From Sphingobacterium paucimobilis HER1398 (GTDB lineage Bacteria > Bacteroidota > Bacteroidia > Sphingobacteriales > Sphingobacteriaceae), in NCBI RefSeq assembly GCF_000416985.1, contig NZ_ATDL01000016.1, forward strand, positions 248,001-312,000: a DNA stretch of 64,000 nucleotides, in the 5' to 3' direction. This document shows, one piece after another, positions 1 through 7,473 of the stretch. Positions within the stretch are counted from its first letter, which is position 1. The number at the start of each line of letters is the position of its first letter. The notes under the pieces were generated by a model. The model was not told where the DNA came from. It did no database searches and saw only the letters and a program-made list of their open reading frames with translations. The translations under genes were made by a program, and so were the position numbers.

Positions 1-148
1 AGAGTTAGAGAATGGACACGAGATAATCGCCCATATTTCTGGTAAAATGCGTATGCATTATATCAAGATTTTACCTGGTGACAAGGTTAAATTGGAGATG
101 TCTCCTTATGATTTAACAAAAGGAAGGATAACATACCGTTATAAATAA
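1..148 (+). CDS. infA: Translation initiation factor IF-1, C-terminal part
   Basis: This is the end of IF-1, the small OB-fold factor that binds the 30S A site during initiation. The window opens inside the gene; 48 codons remain, read from base 2 to a TAA at 146-148. The visible part has the IF-1 pattern [15 protein letters not shown] followed by the conserved [10 protein letters not shown] and the C-terminal [15 protein letters not shown]. It lies 35 bases before rpmJ, the usual infA-rpmJ-rpsM-rpsK-rpsD-rpoA-rplQ order at the end of the S10/spc/alpha ribosomal clusters. The identification is firm; only the start is missing. Confidence 0.95.
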   Translation, partial: ELENGHEIIAHISGKMRMHYIKILPGDKVKLEMSPYDLTKGRITYRYK

Positions 149-183
149 GGTATTGCTCTGCGAAGAGCTTAATAATTTATAAA

Positions 184-300
184 ATGAAAGTAAGAGCATC
201 AGTAAAAAAACGTAGTGCGGATTGTAAGATCATCCGTCGTAAAGGAAAGATTTTTGTAATCAACAAAAAGAACCCTAAATTCAAACAACGTCAGGGATAA
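184..300 (+). CDS. rpmJ: 50S ribosomal protein L36 (bL36), zinc-free type
   Basis: A 38-residue basic protein starting [15 protein letters not shown] and ending PKFKQRQG, the length and both ends of bL36, the smallest large-subunit protein. The zinc-binding form has four ligands (Cys11, Cys14, Cys27, His33). Here positions 11, 27 and 33 are Ser, Asn and Phe and only Cys14 remains, so the zinc ribbon cannot form in the usual way; this is the C-minus type. It sits between infA and rpsM as expected. It is too short for most ORF-length cut-offs, but start, stop and position are unambiguous. Confidence 0.95.
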   Translation: MKVRASVKKRSADCKIIRRKGKIFVINKKNPKFKQRQG

Positions 301-329
301 TTAATTAACAAAATCGCTTAAAATATTAT

Positions 330-707
330 ATGGCAAGGATATCAGGTATAGATTTACCTAAAAACAAAAGAGGAGTTATCGGCCTTACCTACATTTTTGG
401 TATTGGTAGTGCGACTGCCGCTTATATCTTAGATAAAGCAGGTATTAGTCAAGATGTTAAAGTTTCCGAGTGGAACGATGATCAATTGGCTGCTATTCGT
501 ACAATTATTAATGACGAAATTAAAGTAGAAGGTGCTTTGCGTTCAGAGGTTCAATTGAACATTAAACGTTTGATGGATATCGGTTGTTACCGTGGTTTAC
601 GTCACCGTAAGCATTTACCAGTTCGTGGTCAACGTACAAAAAACAACTCACGTACCCGTAAAGGAAAACGTAAAACAGTTGCAAACAAGAAAAAAGCTAC
701 TAAATAA
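330..707 (+). CDS. rpsM: 30S ribosomal protein S13 (uS13)
   Basis: S13 is a 30S head protein that contacts the large subunit and the P-site tRNA. The 125 residues begin [20 protein letters not shown] with the S13 helix-hairpin-helix region ([10 protein letters not shown]), continue with the conserved [20 protein letters not shown] segment and end in a Lys/Arg-rich tail that reaches into the decoding site. Length and both ends fit the family. It follows rpmJ by 29 bases and precedes rpsK by 10, so it belongs to the same transcript. No Shine-Dalgarno sequence precedes the ATG, as is usual in Bacteroidota. Confidence 0.97.
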   Translation: MARISGIDLPKNKRGVIGLTYIFGIGSATAAYILDKAGISQDVKVSEWNDDQLAAIRTIINDEIKVEGALRSEVQLNIKRLMDIGCYRGLRHRKHLPVRGQRTKNNSRTRKGKRKTVANKKKATK

Positions 708-717
708 CAAGTAAGAA

Positions 718-1107
718 ATGGCTAAAAGCAAAAAAGTCGCAAAAAAACGTATCGTTGTAATTGAGCCTGTTGGTCAAGCTCACATCAACGCTACTTTTAA
801 TAACATTATTATCACTTTGACTAATAATTCTGGTCAAACTATCTCATGGTCGTCGGCTGGTAAAATGGGCTTTAGAGGTTCTAAAAAGAACACTCCATAT
901 GCAGCAGGACAAGCAGCAAGTGACTGTGGTAAAGTTGCTCACGATTTAGGATTGCGCAAAGTTGAGGTTTTTGTTAAAGGACCAGGTGCAGGACGTGAGT
1001 CTGCTATCCGTACTTTACAGACTGTAGGAATCGATGTAACTACTATCAAGGATATTACTCCACTTCCTCACAACGGTTGTCGTCCTCCAAAACGTAGAAG
1101 AGTTTAA
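718..1107 (+). CDS. rpsK: 30S ribosomal protein S11 (uS11)
   Basis: S11 is a 30S platform protein near the E site. The 129 residues contain the family landmarks: [18 protein letters not shown] near the N-terminus, [20 protein letters not shown] in the middle, [13 protein letters not shown], and the C-terminal [15 protein letters not shown] that binds 16S rRNA. The gene starts 10 bases after the rpsM stop and is followed by a 67-base gap with a small hairpin (1135-1151) before rpsD. Length and termini match the family and nothing is missing. Confidence 0.97.
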   Translation: MAKSKKVAKKRIVVIEPVGQAHINATFNNIIITLTNNSGQTISWSSAGKMGFRGSKKNTPYAAGQAASDCGKVAHDLGLRKVEVFVKGPGAGRESAIRTLQTVGIDVTTIKDITPLPHNGCRPPKRRRV

Positions 1108-1134
1108 TAATATTATTGTTTAAGATTAAGATTC

Positions 1135-1151
1135 ATCAGTTAAAGACTGAT
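1135..1151 (+). other. Small hairpin in the rpsK-rpsD gap
   Basis: A perfect 6-bp stem ATCAGT/ACTGAT with a 5-base loop (TAAAG) in the 67-base gap between rpsK and rpsD. No T-run follows, so it is not a standard terminator. It could be an RNA-processing or stability element, or chance. Confidence 0.3.
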
Positions 1152-1174
1152 AGATACTTCAAACAGAGAAAGAA

Positions 1175-1783
1175 ATGGCAAGATATACAGGACCTAAGTC
1201 CAAAATTGCACGTAAATTCAGAGAACCAATTTTTGGCCCTGATAAAGCATTAGAAAAAAAGAATTATCCTCCTGGACAACATGGTCCATCTAAAAGAAGA
1301 GGAAAGCAATCTGAATACGCTATTCAGTTGTTAGAAAAACAAAAAGCTAAGTATACTTATGGTGTTTTAGAGCGTCAGTTCTCTAACCTATTCGTAAAAG
1401 CAGCTGCGAAGCAAGGTATTACAGGTGAGAACTTCTTGAAATTATTAGAAGCTCGTTTGGATAACGTAGTATACCGTTTAGGTATCGCAACTACCCGTGC
1501 CGCTGCTCGTCAGTTAGTTTCACACAAGCATATTACTGTTAACGGTAATGTCGTTAACATTCCATCATATAGCATTCGTCCAGGTGATGTCATCGCTGTT
1601 CGTGAGCGCTCACAAGCATTAGAGGCTATCTCTAATTCTGTAGCGGGAAGAACAATCAACAAATACGGTTGGTTAGAGTGGGACGCTAAAGGATTGACAG
1701 GTAAGTTCCTGACATACCCAGAGCGTGCTGATATTCCTGAGAATATTAAAGAGAACTTAATCGTAGAGTTGTACTCTAAATAA
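1175..1783 (+). CDS. rpsD: 30S ribosomal protein S4 (uS4)
   Basis: S4 is a primary 16S rRNA-binding protein that nucleates assembly of the 30S body. The 202 residues start [20 protein letters not shown], carry the [21 protein letters not shown] segment and then an S4 RNA-binding domain around residues 90-155 ([30 protein letters not shown]). The N-terminal zinc cysteines found in some S4 proteins are absent, so this is the C-minus form, in line with the zinc-free L36 nearby. In other bacteria S4 represses its own operon; here the hairpin in the rpsD-rpoA gap is a possible site for such control, but that is inference. Confidence 0.97.
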   Translation: MARYTGPKSKIARKFREPIFGPDKALEKKNYPPGQHGPSKRRGKQSEYAIQLLEKQKAKYTYGVLERQFSNLFVKAAAKQGITGENFLKLLEARLDNVVYRLGIATTRAAARQLVSHKHITVNGNVVNIPSYSIRPGDVIAVRERSQALEAISNSVAGRTINKYGWLEWDAKGLTGKFLTYPERADIPENIKENLIVELYSK

Positions 1784-1794
1784 TAATTAATAGC

Positions 1795-1832
1795 TATGCA
1801 TAATTCCTTTCATGATAAAGGAGTTATGCATA
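1795..1832 (+). other. Hairpin in the rpsD-rpoA gap
   Basis: A 16-bp inverted repeat (arms 1795-1810 and 1817-1832, loop CATGAT) with one G-U pair when transcribed. It fills the gap between rpsD and rpoA, has no T-run after it, and its 3' arm contains AAAGGAG. It may tune the ratio of ribosomal protein to RNA polymerase subunit by processing, attenuation or protein binding. The structure is directly visible; the role is not known. Confidence 0.5.
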
Positions 1833-1876
1833 TGCTGTTAAGATACACATTGTTGAAAAATATTAAAATATTATAA

Positions 1877-2869
1877 ATGGCAATTTTAGCATTTCAAAGA
1901 CCGGATAAAGTTATCATGCAAAAATCTACAGATTTTGATGGTACTTTCGAATTTCGTCCATTAGAGCCAGGTTTTGGTGTTACTATTGGTAATGCTTTAC
2001 GCCGTATTTTATTGTCCTCTCTAGAAGGATATGCAATTACGTCGGTAAGATTTTCGGGCGTGTCACACGAATTCTCTACGATTAAAGGTGTAGCGGAAGA
2101 CGTAACTGAGATTATCCTTAACTTGAAACAAGTTCGTTTTCAGAAGACAGGTGAGCAAGGTGACAGCGAGAAGATTTTTGTAGTTATCAATGGTCAAGAA
2201 CAATTCAAAGCTGGTGATATCACTAAGTTTTCTAACAACTTTACTGTATTGAATCCAGACTTCGTAATCTGTAATATGGAGAGCTCTGTTACTATTGAAG
2301 TAGAGTTGTCTGTTGCTAAGGGACGTGGTTACGTAAATGCAGAAGAGAATAAAGTAGTTGATGGACCTGTAGGACTAATCGCTATAGATTCTATCTACAC
2401 TCCGATTAAGAATGTCAAATATACTATTGAAAACTACCGTGTAGAGCAAAAAACTGACTACGAGAAATTGTTGTTGGATATTTCTACAGATGGTTCAATT
2501 CACCCAGAAGATGCTTTGAAGGAAGCAGCTCGTATTCTTATACAACACTTTATGTTGTTCTCTGACGAGAATATGTTGTTGGAGTCTCAAGCTAAGGAAG
2601 AAACTAAAGTTGTTGACGAAGAGATCTTACATATGCGTAAGGTTTTGAAAACAGAGTTAGTTGATTTAGATCTTTCGGTACGTGCATTGAACTGTTTGAA
2701 AGCGGCGGATATTCGTACTTTGGCTGAGTTGGTAACTTACGACGTAGCTGATATGTTGAAGTTCCGTAACTTTGGTAAAAAATCTTTAAGTGAAATTCAA
2801 GAGTTGGTTAAATCGAAAGGTTTATCATTCGGAATGAACTTGTCGAAGTTTAAACTAGACGAAGAATAA
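1877..2869 (+). CDS. rpoA: DNA-directed RNA polymerase subunit alpha
   Basis: The alpha subunit dimer starts RNA polymerase assembly and its C-terminal domain binds UP elements and activators. The 330 residues show the N-terminal dimerisation domain ([42 protein letters not shown]), the central insert, and the alphaCTD at about 255-320 with [18 protein letters not shown] and [13 protein letters not shown]. Length and domains are complete. It is separated from rpsD by a hairpin-containing gap and from rplQ by 111 bases, which also hold a weak nested inverted repeat (TATCTG...CAGATA inside TGCGTA...TACGCA). Confidence 0.97.
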   Translation: MAILAFQRPDKVIMQKSTDFDGTFEFRPLEPGFGVTIGNALRRILLSSLEGYAITSVRFSGVSHEFSTIKGVAEDVTEIILNLKQVRFQKTGEQGDSEKIFVVINGQEQFKAGDITKFSNNFTVLNPDFVICNMESSVTIEVELSVAKGRGYVNAEENKVVDGPVGLIAIDSIYTPIKNVKYTIENYRVEQKTDYEKLLLDISTDGSIHPEDALKEAARILIQHFMLFSDENMLLESQAKEETKVVDEEILHMRKVLKTELVDLDLSVRALNCLKAADIRTLAELVTYDVADMLKFRNFGKKSLSEIQELVKSKGLSFGMNLSKFKLDEE

Positions 2870-2980
2870 TAATAAATAAAATAAAGCGACCTGTTGCGTA
2901 ATTCCTCTTTGTCATATCTGATCTTTGAGTTAGGAGCAGATAATACATAAGAACGGTACGCACGAAAAAACACTAAGAAA

Positions 2981-3511
2981 ATGAGACACGGAAAAAAAGT
3001 AAATCACTTAGGCCGCACTGACAGTCACCGTAAGGCGATGTTAGCTAATATGGCGACTTCATTAATCAAACATAAACGTATCACTACTACTTTAGCAAAA
3101 GCTAAAGCATTACGTACTTACGTTGAGCCGTTGATTACAAAATCTAAAAACGATACGACACACTCTCGTCGTACGGTATTTGCTTACTTAAAAGATAAAG
3201 AAGCTGTAACTATTTTGTTCCGCGAAGTGTCTGAGAAAGTAGCTACACGCCCAGGAGGTTATACTCGTATCATTAAGATGGAGAACCGTTTAGGCGATAA
3301 TGCTGAGATGGCTTTCATCGAGTTGGTAGATTACAACGAAGTTTATGGCAAAGAAGCTAAAGCTGAGAAGAAAACTACTCGCCGTCGCGGTGGTGCTAAG
3401 AAAAAAGGCGCTGAAGGCACAGAGGTAGTAGAAACTGCTGTTGAAGAAGTAAAAGCTGAAGAAGCTGCTACTACGGAAGAAGCTCCTGCTACAGAAGAGA
3501 AAAAAGACTAA
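2981..3511 (+). CDS. rplQ: 50S ribosomal protein L17 (bL17) with long tail
   Basis: L17 is a large-subunit protein near the exit tunnel. Residues 1-115 are the conserved L17 core ([53 protein letters not shown]). It continues to 176 residues, roughly 50-60 beyond E. coli L17, with a basic stretch ([14 protein letters not shown]) followed by a Glu/Ala/Thr-rich acidic tail. Such low-complexity extensions occur in L17 of Bacteroidota; their role is unclear and they are probably disordered. This is the last gene of the operon and is followed by a strong terminator. Confidence 0.96.
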   Translation: MRHGKKVNHLGRTDSHRKAMLANMATSLIKHKRITTTLAKAKALRTYVEPLITKSKNDTTHSRRTVFAYLKDKEAVTILFREVSEKVATRPGGYTRIIKMENRLGDNAEMAFIELVDYNEVYGKEAKAEKKTTRRRGGAKKKGAEGTEVVETAVEEVKAEEAATTEEAPATEEKKD

Positions 3512-3530
3512 TTTTTTCAATTCTAGATAT

Positions 3531-3565
3531 AAAAGCCTATCATCAGCGATGATAGGCTTTTTTTT
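3531..3565 (+). terminator. Rho-independent terminator after rplQ
   Basis: A perfect 12-bp stem (AAGCCTATCATC / GATGATAGGCTT, positions 3533-3544 and 3548-3559) with a 3-base loop, preceded by As and followed by a run of Ts to 3565. It closes the ribosomal-protein/rpoA operon. Confidence 0.93.
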
Positions 3566-3623
3566 GTTCTTTTTTTCGAATATTTTAAAACGTTTTTTCA
3601 TAGTGTATTAAGTATGTCTTAAC

Positions 3624-3631
3624 TATATTTG
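3624..3631 (+). promoter_or_regulatory. Probable -7 box of the arg operon promoter
   Basis: TATATTTG fits the Bacteroidota sigma-A -7 consensus TAnnTTTG exactly and lies 38 bases before the argD start, right after the rplQ terminator. No good TTTG -33 element is seen at the expected distance; the region upstream is only T-rich. Confidence 0.5.
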
Positions 3632-3669
3632 TACACAGTTTTTTATCAACCTTAAATAATATCAGGCTC

Positions 3670-4806
3670 ATGAATTTGTTTGATGTTTACCCTGTCAACC
3701 CAATTAATATCGTGAGAGCCAAGGGCTCAGCTGTTTGGGACGCTGAAGGTAACGAATATTTAGACTTGTATGGAGGTCATGCAGTCATATCAGTAGGGCA
3801 TACGCACCCGCATTATGTTCATTCGATTACATCCCAACTTAATGAAATTGGCTTTTATTCCAATTCTATTGAGATTCCAATTCAGAAGCGATTAGGGAAG
3901 TTGCTGGGGGAGGTTTCTGGCAAGGAAGATTACGCCTTATTTTTATGTAACTCTGGAGCCGAAGCTAATGAGAATGCTTTGAAACTCGCTTCGTTCCATA
4001 CAGGGAGGAAGAAAGTAATTTCATTTTCTAAAGCTTTTCATGGCCGTACATCATTGGCTGTAGCAGTTACAGACAATCCGGCTATTGTAGCCCCGGTTAA
4101 TCAGACAGATAATGCTGTGTTCTTACCCTTTAATGATGAGGAAGCCTTATCTGATGCATTTTCTGCTTATGGTAACGAGGTCGCTGCTGTCATTATCGAA
4201 GGTATTCAAGGTGTTGGTGGTATACGTGAAGCCTCTGTTTCATTTTTACGACTGATTAGACAATTATGTGACGAGTTTGGAGCTACATTTGTAGCTGATT
4301 CGGTACAATGTGGTTATGGAAGAACGGGTATTTTTTATTCCCATGACTACGCCGGTATAAAGGCGGATATCTATACGATGGCCAAGGGAATGGGAAATGG
4401 ATTTCCTATAGGTGCGATTAGTATTTCTCCCAAATATAAAGCTTCTTATGGCTTGTTAGGGACAACCTTCGGCGGAAACCATTTAGCTTGTGCAGCCGCC
4501 GTGTCTGTTCTGGAAATCTTTCAAGCAGAGAGTTTAATGGATAACGCACGAGTGGTGGGTGAATACTTGATTTCCGAATTAAAACGATTCGATAAAGTTA
4601 ACGAAGTGAGAGGTAGAGGGCTTATGATCGGAATCGACCTTCCTGTCGAGCTATCTAATGTGAAGAAGGGTTTGCTGACCAAGAATCGTATTTTTACAGG
4701 AGAGGCAAAGCCTAATGTTATCCGTATTCTTCCAGCTCTGAATATAGACAAAGCGATTGCCGACAGGTTTTTAGAAGCCTTGGATGAAAGATTGAAAGAA
4801 GCATAG
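3670..4806 (+). CDS. argD: Acetylornithine/succinylornithine aminotransferase
   Basis: A class III PLP-dependent aminotransferase that converts the N-acylated glutamate semialdehyde to N-acylornithine in arginine synthesis. The 378 residues carry the fold-type I marks: NSGAEANENALKLA near residue 95, FHGRTSLA, the PLP-ring Asp at about 210 and the Schiff-base Lys at about 239 in MAKGMGNGFPIGA, then GTTFGGNHLACAAA. The segment after the PLP Asp reads DSVQCGYGRTG, with Ser where most relatives have Glu (DEVQ). Because the next gene is of the N-succinylornithine type, the in vivo substrate is probably the succinyl derivative. First gene of argD-argF'-argB-proC-argE. Confidence 0.92.
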   Translation: MNLFDVYPVNPINIVRAKGSAVWDAEGNEYLDLYGGHAVISVGHTHPHYVHSITSQLNEIGFYSNSIEIPIQKRLGKLLGEVSGKEDYALFLCNSGAEANENALKLASFHTGRKKVISFSKAFHGRTSLAVAVTDNPAIVAPVNQTDNAVFLPFNDEEALSDAFSAYGNEVAAVIIEGIQGVGGIREASVSFLRLIRQLCDEFGATFVADSVQCGYGRTGIFYSHDYAGIKADIYTMAKGMGNGFPIGAISISPKYKASYGLLGTTFGGNHLACAAAVSVLEIFQAESLMDNARVVGEYLISELKRFDKVNEVRGRGLMIGIDLPVELSNVKKGLLTKNRIFTGEAKPNVIRILPALNIDKAIADRFLEALDERLKEA

Positions 4807-4842
4807 TTAGGGACTTTTCGTAATAATAATTATTTTTAGAAG

Positions 4843-5808
4843 ATGAAGAAGTTTTTTTCCGTTGAAGACGTCGATAGCCTAGAAGAAGTTGTACAAGAAG
4901 CACTTCAGTTAAAGGCTAATCCTAATGCTAATGAATCGTTAGGTAGGTATAAAACCTTAGGCTTGGTATTTTTAAATCCGAGTCTCCGTACCCGTCTTAG
5001 TACCCAGAAGGCAGCCATGAATCTAGGGATGAATGTGATGGTGATGAATATGGATAAAGATGGATGGGCTCTAGAGACGCAGGATGGTGTCGTTATGAAC
5101 GGTACTACTGTGGAACATATACGTGAGGCGGCGGCCGTAATGGGAGAATATTGCGATATTTTAGGGTTGCGTAGTTTTCCTTCTTTGAAAGACAAAGAAG
5201 CAGATTATAATGAAGACCTGTTCAATAAGTTTATCAAGTTCTGCGGTGTTCCTGTCGTTTCATTGGAAAGTGCTACGAGACACCCTTTGCAGAGTCTGAC
5301 AGACCTTATAACGATTACAGAGTATAAACAGGTCGATAAACCTAAGGTTGTTCTAGCTTGGGCTCCACATGTGAAAGCATTGCCGCAAGCTGTGGCTAAC
5401 TCCTTCGCCGAATGGATGTGCAAGGCACAGGAACAAGGCCTAGTAGAATTTACGGTAGCACATCCTGCTGGTTATGAGCTCGCCGATAATTTTACCAAAG
5501 GTGCCACAATTACAAATAATCTGAATGAAGCCCTCTCGGGAGCAGATTTTGTATATGTAAAGAACTGGTCTTCCTATAAGGAGTATGGCGAGGTGTACCC
5601 GGTTTCGGAAGACTGGATGATGAATAACCAAAAGCTGTCATTGACAAATGACGCAAAGGTTATGCATTGTCTACCTGTACGCAGGGATTTGGAATTGTCA
5701 TCAGAAATATTGGATGGACCAAGCTCCTTGGTGATTAAAGAGGCAAGTAATCGGGTATGGGCCGCCCAAGTTGTTTTGAAGCGGATGTTGGAAAGTTTGG
5801 AAAAATAG
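4843..5808 (+). CDS. argF': N-succinylornithine carbamoyltransferase
   Basis: It carbamoylates N-succinyl-L-ornithine (or the acetyl form) with carbamoyl phosphate, in place of ordinary ornithine carbamoyltransferase. The 321 residues show the carbamoyl-phosphate motif SLRTR (47-51), HPLQS at about 147-151 and HCLPVRR at about 275. The region after the first domain (DGWALETQDGVVMNGTTVEH) is typical of the acetyl/succinyl-ornithine branch rather than of OTCase. By position, the residue known to separate acetyl- (Glu92, Xanthomonas) from succinyl-specific enzymes (Pro90, Bacteroides fragilis) appears to be Val90 here, which favours succinylornithine. It starts 36 bases after argD and is followed by argB. 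Confidence 0.88.
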   Translation: MKKFFSVEDVDSLEEVVQEALQLKANPNANESLGRYKTLGLVFLNPSLRTRLSTQKAAMNLGMNVMVMNMDKDGWALETQDGVVMNGTTVEHIREAAAVMGEYCDILGLRSFPSLKDKEADYNEDLFNKFIKFCGVPVVSLESATRHPLQSLTDLITITEYKQVDKPKVVLAWAPHVKALPQAVANSFAEWMCKAQEQGLVEFTVAHPAGYELADNFTKGATITNNLNEALSGADFVYVKNWSSYKEYGEVYPVSEDWMMNNQKLSLTNDAKVMHCLPVRRDLELSSEILDGPSSLVIKEASNRVWAAQVVLKRMLESLEK

Positions 5809-5854
5809 CCAAACGCGGACAGCTGTTTTTAGTTTTTGACTTTTAAATTTAACT

Positions 5855-6652
5855 ATGTCGAATAGTACATTGAATATTATTAAGATAGGGGGCAATGTAA
5901 TTGATGATGATATTCAGTTAGAGGCTTTTTTAGAGAAATTTGCCGCTATACCAGGTAAAAAGATTTTGGTACATGGGGGCGGAAAAATTGCCACTCGCCT
6001 AGGTTCTAGGTTGGGGGTCGAAGCTAAATTGGTCGAAGGAAGAAGGGTTACTGATAAGGAGATGCTGGACGTTGTTACTATGGTGTATGCCGGGTTGACG
6101 AATAAAAGGATCGTAGCCAGTCTGCAAAAGTATCAGTGCGATGCGATAGGCCTTAGTGGGGCTGATGGAAATGTTATCAAGTCAATCAAAAGACCGGTAA
6201 AGGATATTGATTATGGTTATGTAGGAGATATCTTGGTCGATTCGGTAAATGTGCCAGCGATAAAGAAATTTTTGGAGGCTGGATTTACTCCAGTTTTTTC
6301 TGCGATCACTCATAACGGTAACGGACAGTTGTTAAATACCAATGCAGATACGATAGCCTCCGCATTATCTACTTCCTTATCAGGATTGTATGATGTTTCG
6401 TTGATATATTGTTTTGAAAAGAATGGGGTGCTATCGGATGTTCTAGATGACAATTCGGTTATCGAGACGATTGCAATGGAGCAGTTTGAAAATTATAAAG
6501 CGAATGGGATTATCAGTGAGGGAATGATTCCCAAGTTACAGAATGCCTTTGACGCTATTAATAAAGGAGTAAAATCCGTATATATTGGCAATGCCACTAA
6601 TTTGCATTTATTTCAACAGCAAAAATTTGGCACACGCCTAATTATAAAGTAA
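5855..6652 (+). CDS. argB: N-acetyl(succinyl)glutamate kinase
   Basis: An amino acid kinase family enzyme that phosphorylates N-acylglutamate with ATP, the second step of arginine synthesis. The 265 residues show the N-terminal IKIGGNVIDD, the glycine-rich LVHGGGK near residue 40, EGRRVTDKEML for substrate binding, GLSGADGN, and NTNADTIASAL near 170 with the conserved Asn-Ala-Asp. Length is close to the 260-300 of the family; there is no N-terminal extension of the type that gives arginine-inhibited hexamers, so end-product inhibition may act elsewhere. It lies 46 bases after argF' and 20 before proC. Confidence 0.92.
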   Translation: MSNSTLNIIKIGGNVIDDDIQLEAFLEKFAAIPGKKILVHGGGKIATRLGSRLGVEAKLVEGRRVTDKEMLDVVTMVYAGLTNKRIVASLQKYQCDAIGLSGADGNVIKSIKRPVKDIDYGYVGDILVDSVNVPAIKKFLEAGFTPVFSAITHNGNGQLLNTNADTIASALSTSLSGLYDVSLIYCFEKNGVLSDVLDDNSVIETIAMEQFENYKANGIISEGMIPKLQNAFDAINKGVKSVYIGNATNLHLFQQQKFGTRLIIK

Positions 6653-6672
6653 TCAACCTAATCTTATTTAAT

Positions 6673-7473
6673 ATGAACAAGCTCACTATCATAGGTTCTG
6701 GTAATATTGGTTTTTCCCTTGCGAAGGGATTGGTGAAAACAGGCTATTATCTCCCTGGAGAAATTGTACTAACGAGACGTTCTATTGCTGCTTTGGAAGA
6801 AGAGAGGTCTCTTGGCTTTGGAATAAGTAACAATAATAGGGATGCGATTCAGGGGGCAGATGTTATTGTATTGTCCGTACTCCCGCAACAGATTAGAAAA
6901 GTGATGGAGGAGATTGCGGGAAGTCTGACGAAAGATCAGCTTGTTATCTCTGTCGCCTCGGGCGTTTCTTGTCAAGATGTTAAGGCGATATTAGGCGAGG
7001 ACTGTACTGTAGTACGTGCCATGCCAAATACAGCAATAGCCATTGGGCAATCGATGACTTGTATCGCTACTGACAATGCTTCTAGCGATGCTATTGCTAC
7101 AGTAGAGCGTATTTTTGAATCTGTAGGTTCAGTTGTCGTGATTAATGAGGAGCTGATGACATCTGCTACCGCGCTATGTGCTTGTGGTATAGCCTTCTTC
7201 CTTCGCGCTATACGGGCCGCCTCTCAAGGAGGTGTTGAGATTGGCTTTCATGCACATGATGCTTTAAAAATGGCTATACAAACTGCGAAAGGAGCTGCGG
7301 ATTTACTGCTTCAGACTAATAGTCACCCAGAGAGCGAAATTGACAAAGTAACCTCCCCAAAAGGTTGTACTATCGCCGGGTTGAATGAGATGGAGCACAA
7401 TGGACTTAGTTCAGCGTTTATAAAAGGTATTAAGCTTTCCGCATTGAAAGCAGGTGGACTTTATAATGAATAA
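6673..7473 (+). CDS. proC: Pyrroline-5-carboxylate reductase
   Basis: ProC reduces pyrroline-5-carboxylate to proline with NAD(P)H. The 266 residues have an N-terminal Rossmann fold (MNKLTIIGSGNIGFSLAKG) and the family C-terminal signature region around 220-255 (QTNSHPESEIDKVTSPKGCTIAGLNEME). Motifs and length are normal. Its place inside an arginine operon links proline and arginine synthesis, which share glutamate semialdehyde-type chemistry; this arrangement is seen in other Bacteroidota. The argE start codon overlaps its last codons by 8 bases, so the two are likely translationally coupled. Confidence 0.93.
   Translation: MNKLTIIGSGNIGFSLAKGLVKTGYYLPGEIVLTRRSIAALEEERSLGFGISNNNRDAIQGADVIVLSVLPQQIRKVMEEIAGSLTKDQLVISVASGVSCQDVKAILGEDCTVVRAMPNTAIAIGQSMTCIATDNASSDAIATVERIFESVGSVVVINEELMTSATALCACGIAFFLRAIRAASQGGVEIGFHAHDALKMAIQTAKGAADLLLQTNSHPESEIDKVTSPKGCTIAGLNEMEHNGLSSAFIKGIKLSALKAGGLYNE

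Noticed and set aside
3290..3601. A 103-codon open frame on the minus strand opposite the end of rplQ
   Set aside because: It is Phe/Ser/Lys low complexity, the mirror of the Glu/Ala/Lys-rich tail of rplQ and its terminator, with no family resemblance.
7454..7465. GTG at 7454 as the argE start
   Set aside because: An ATG four codons later gives a normal M20 N-terminus and a short overlap with proC.
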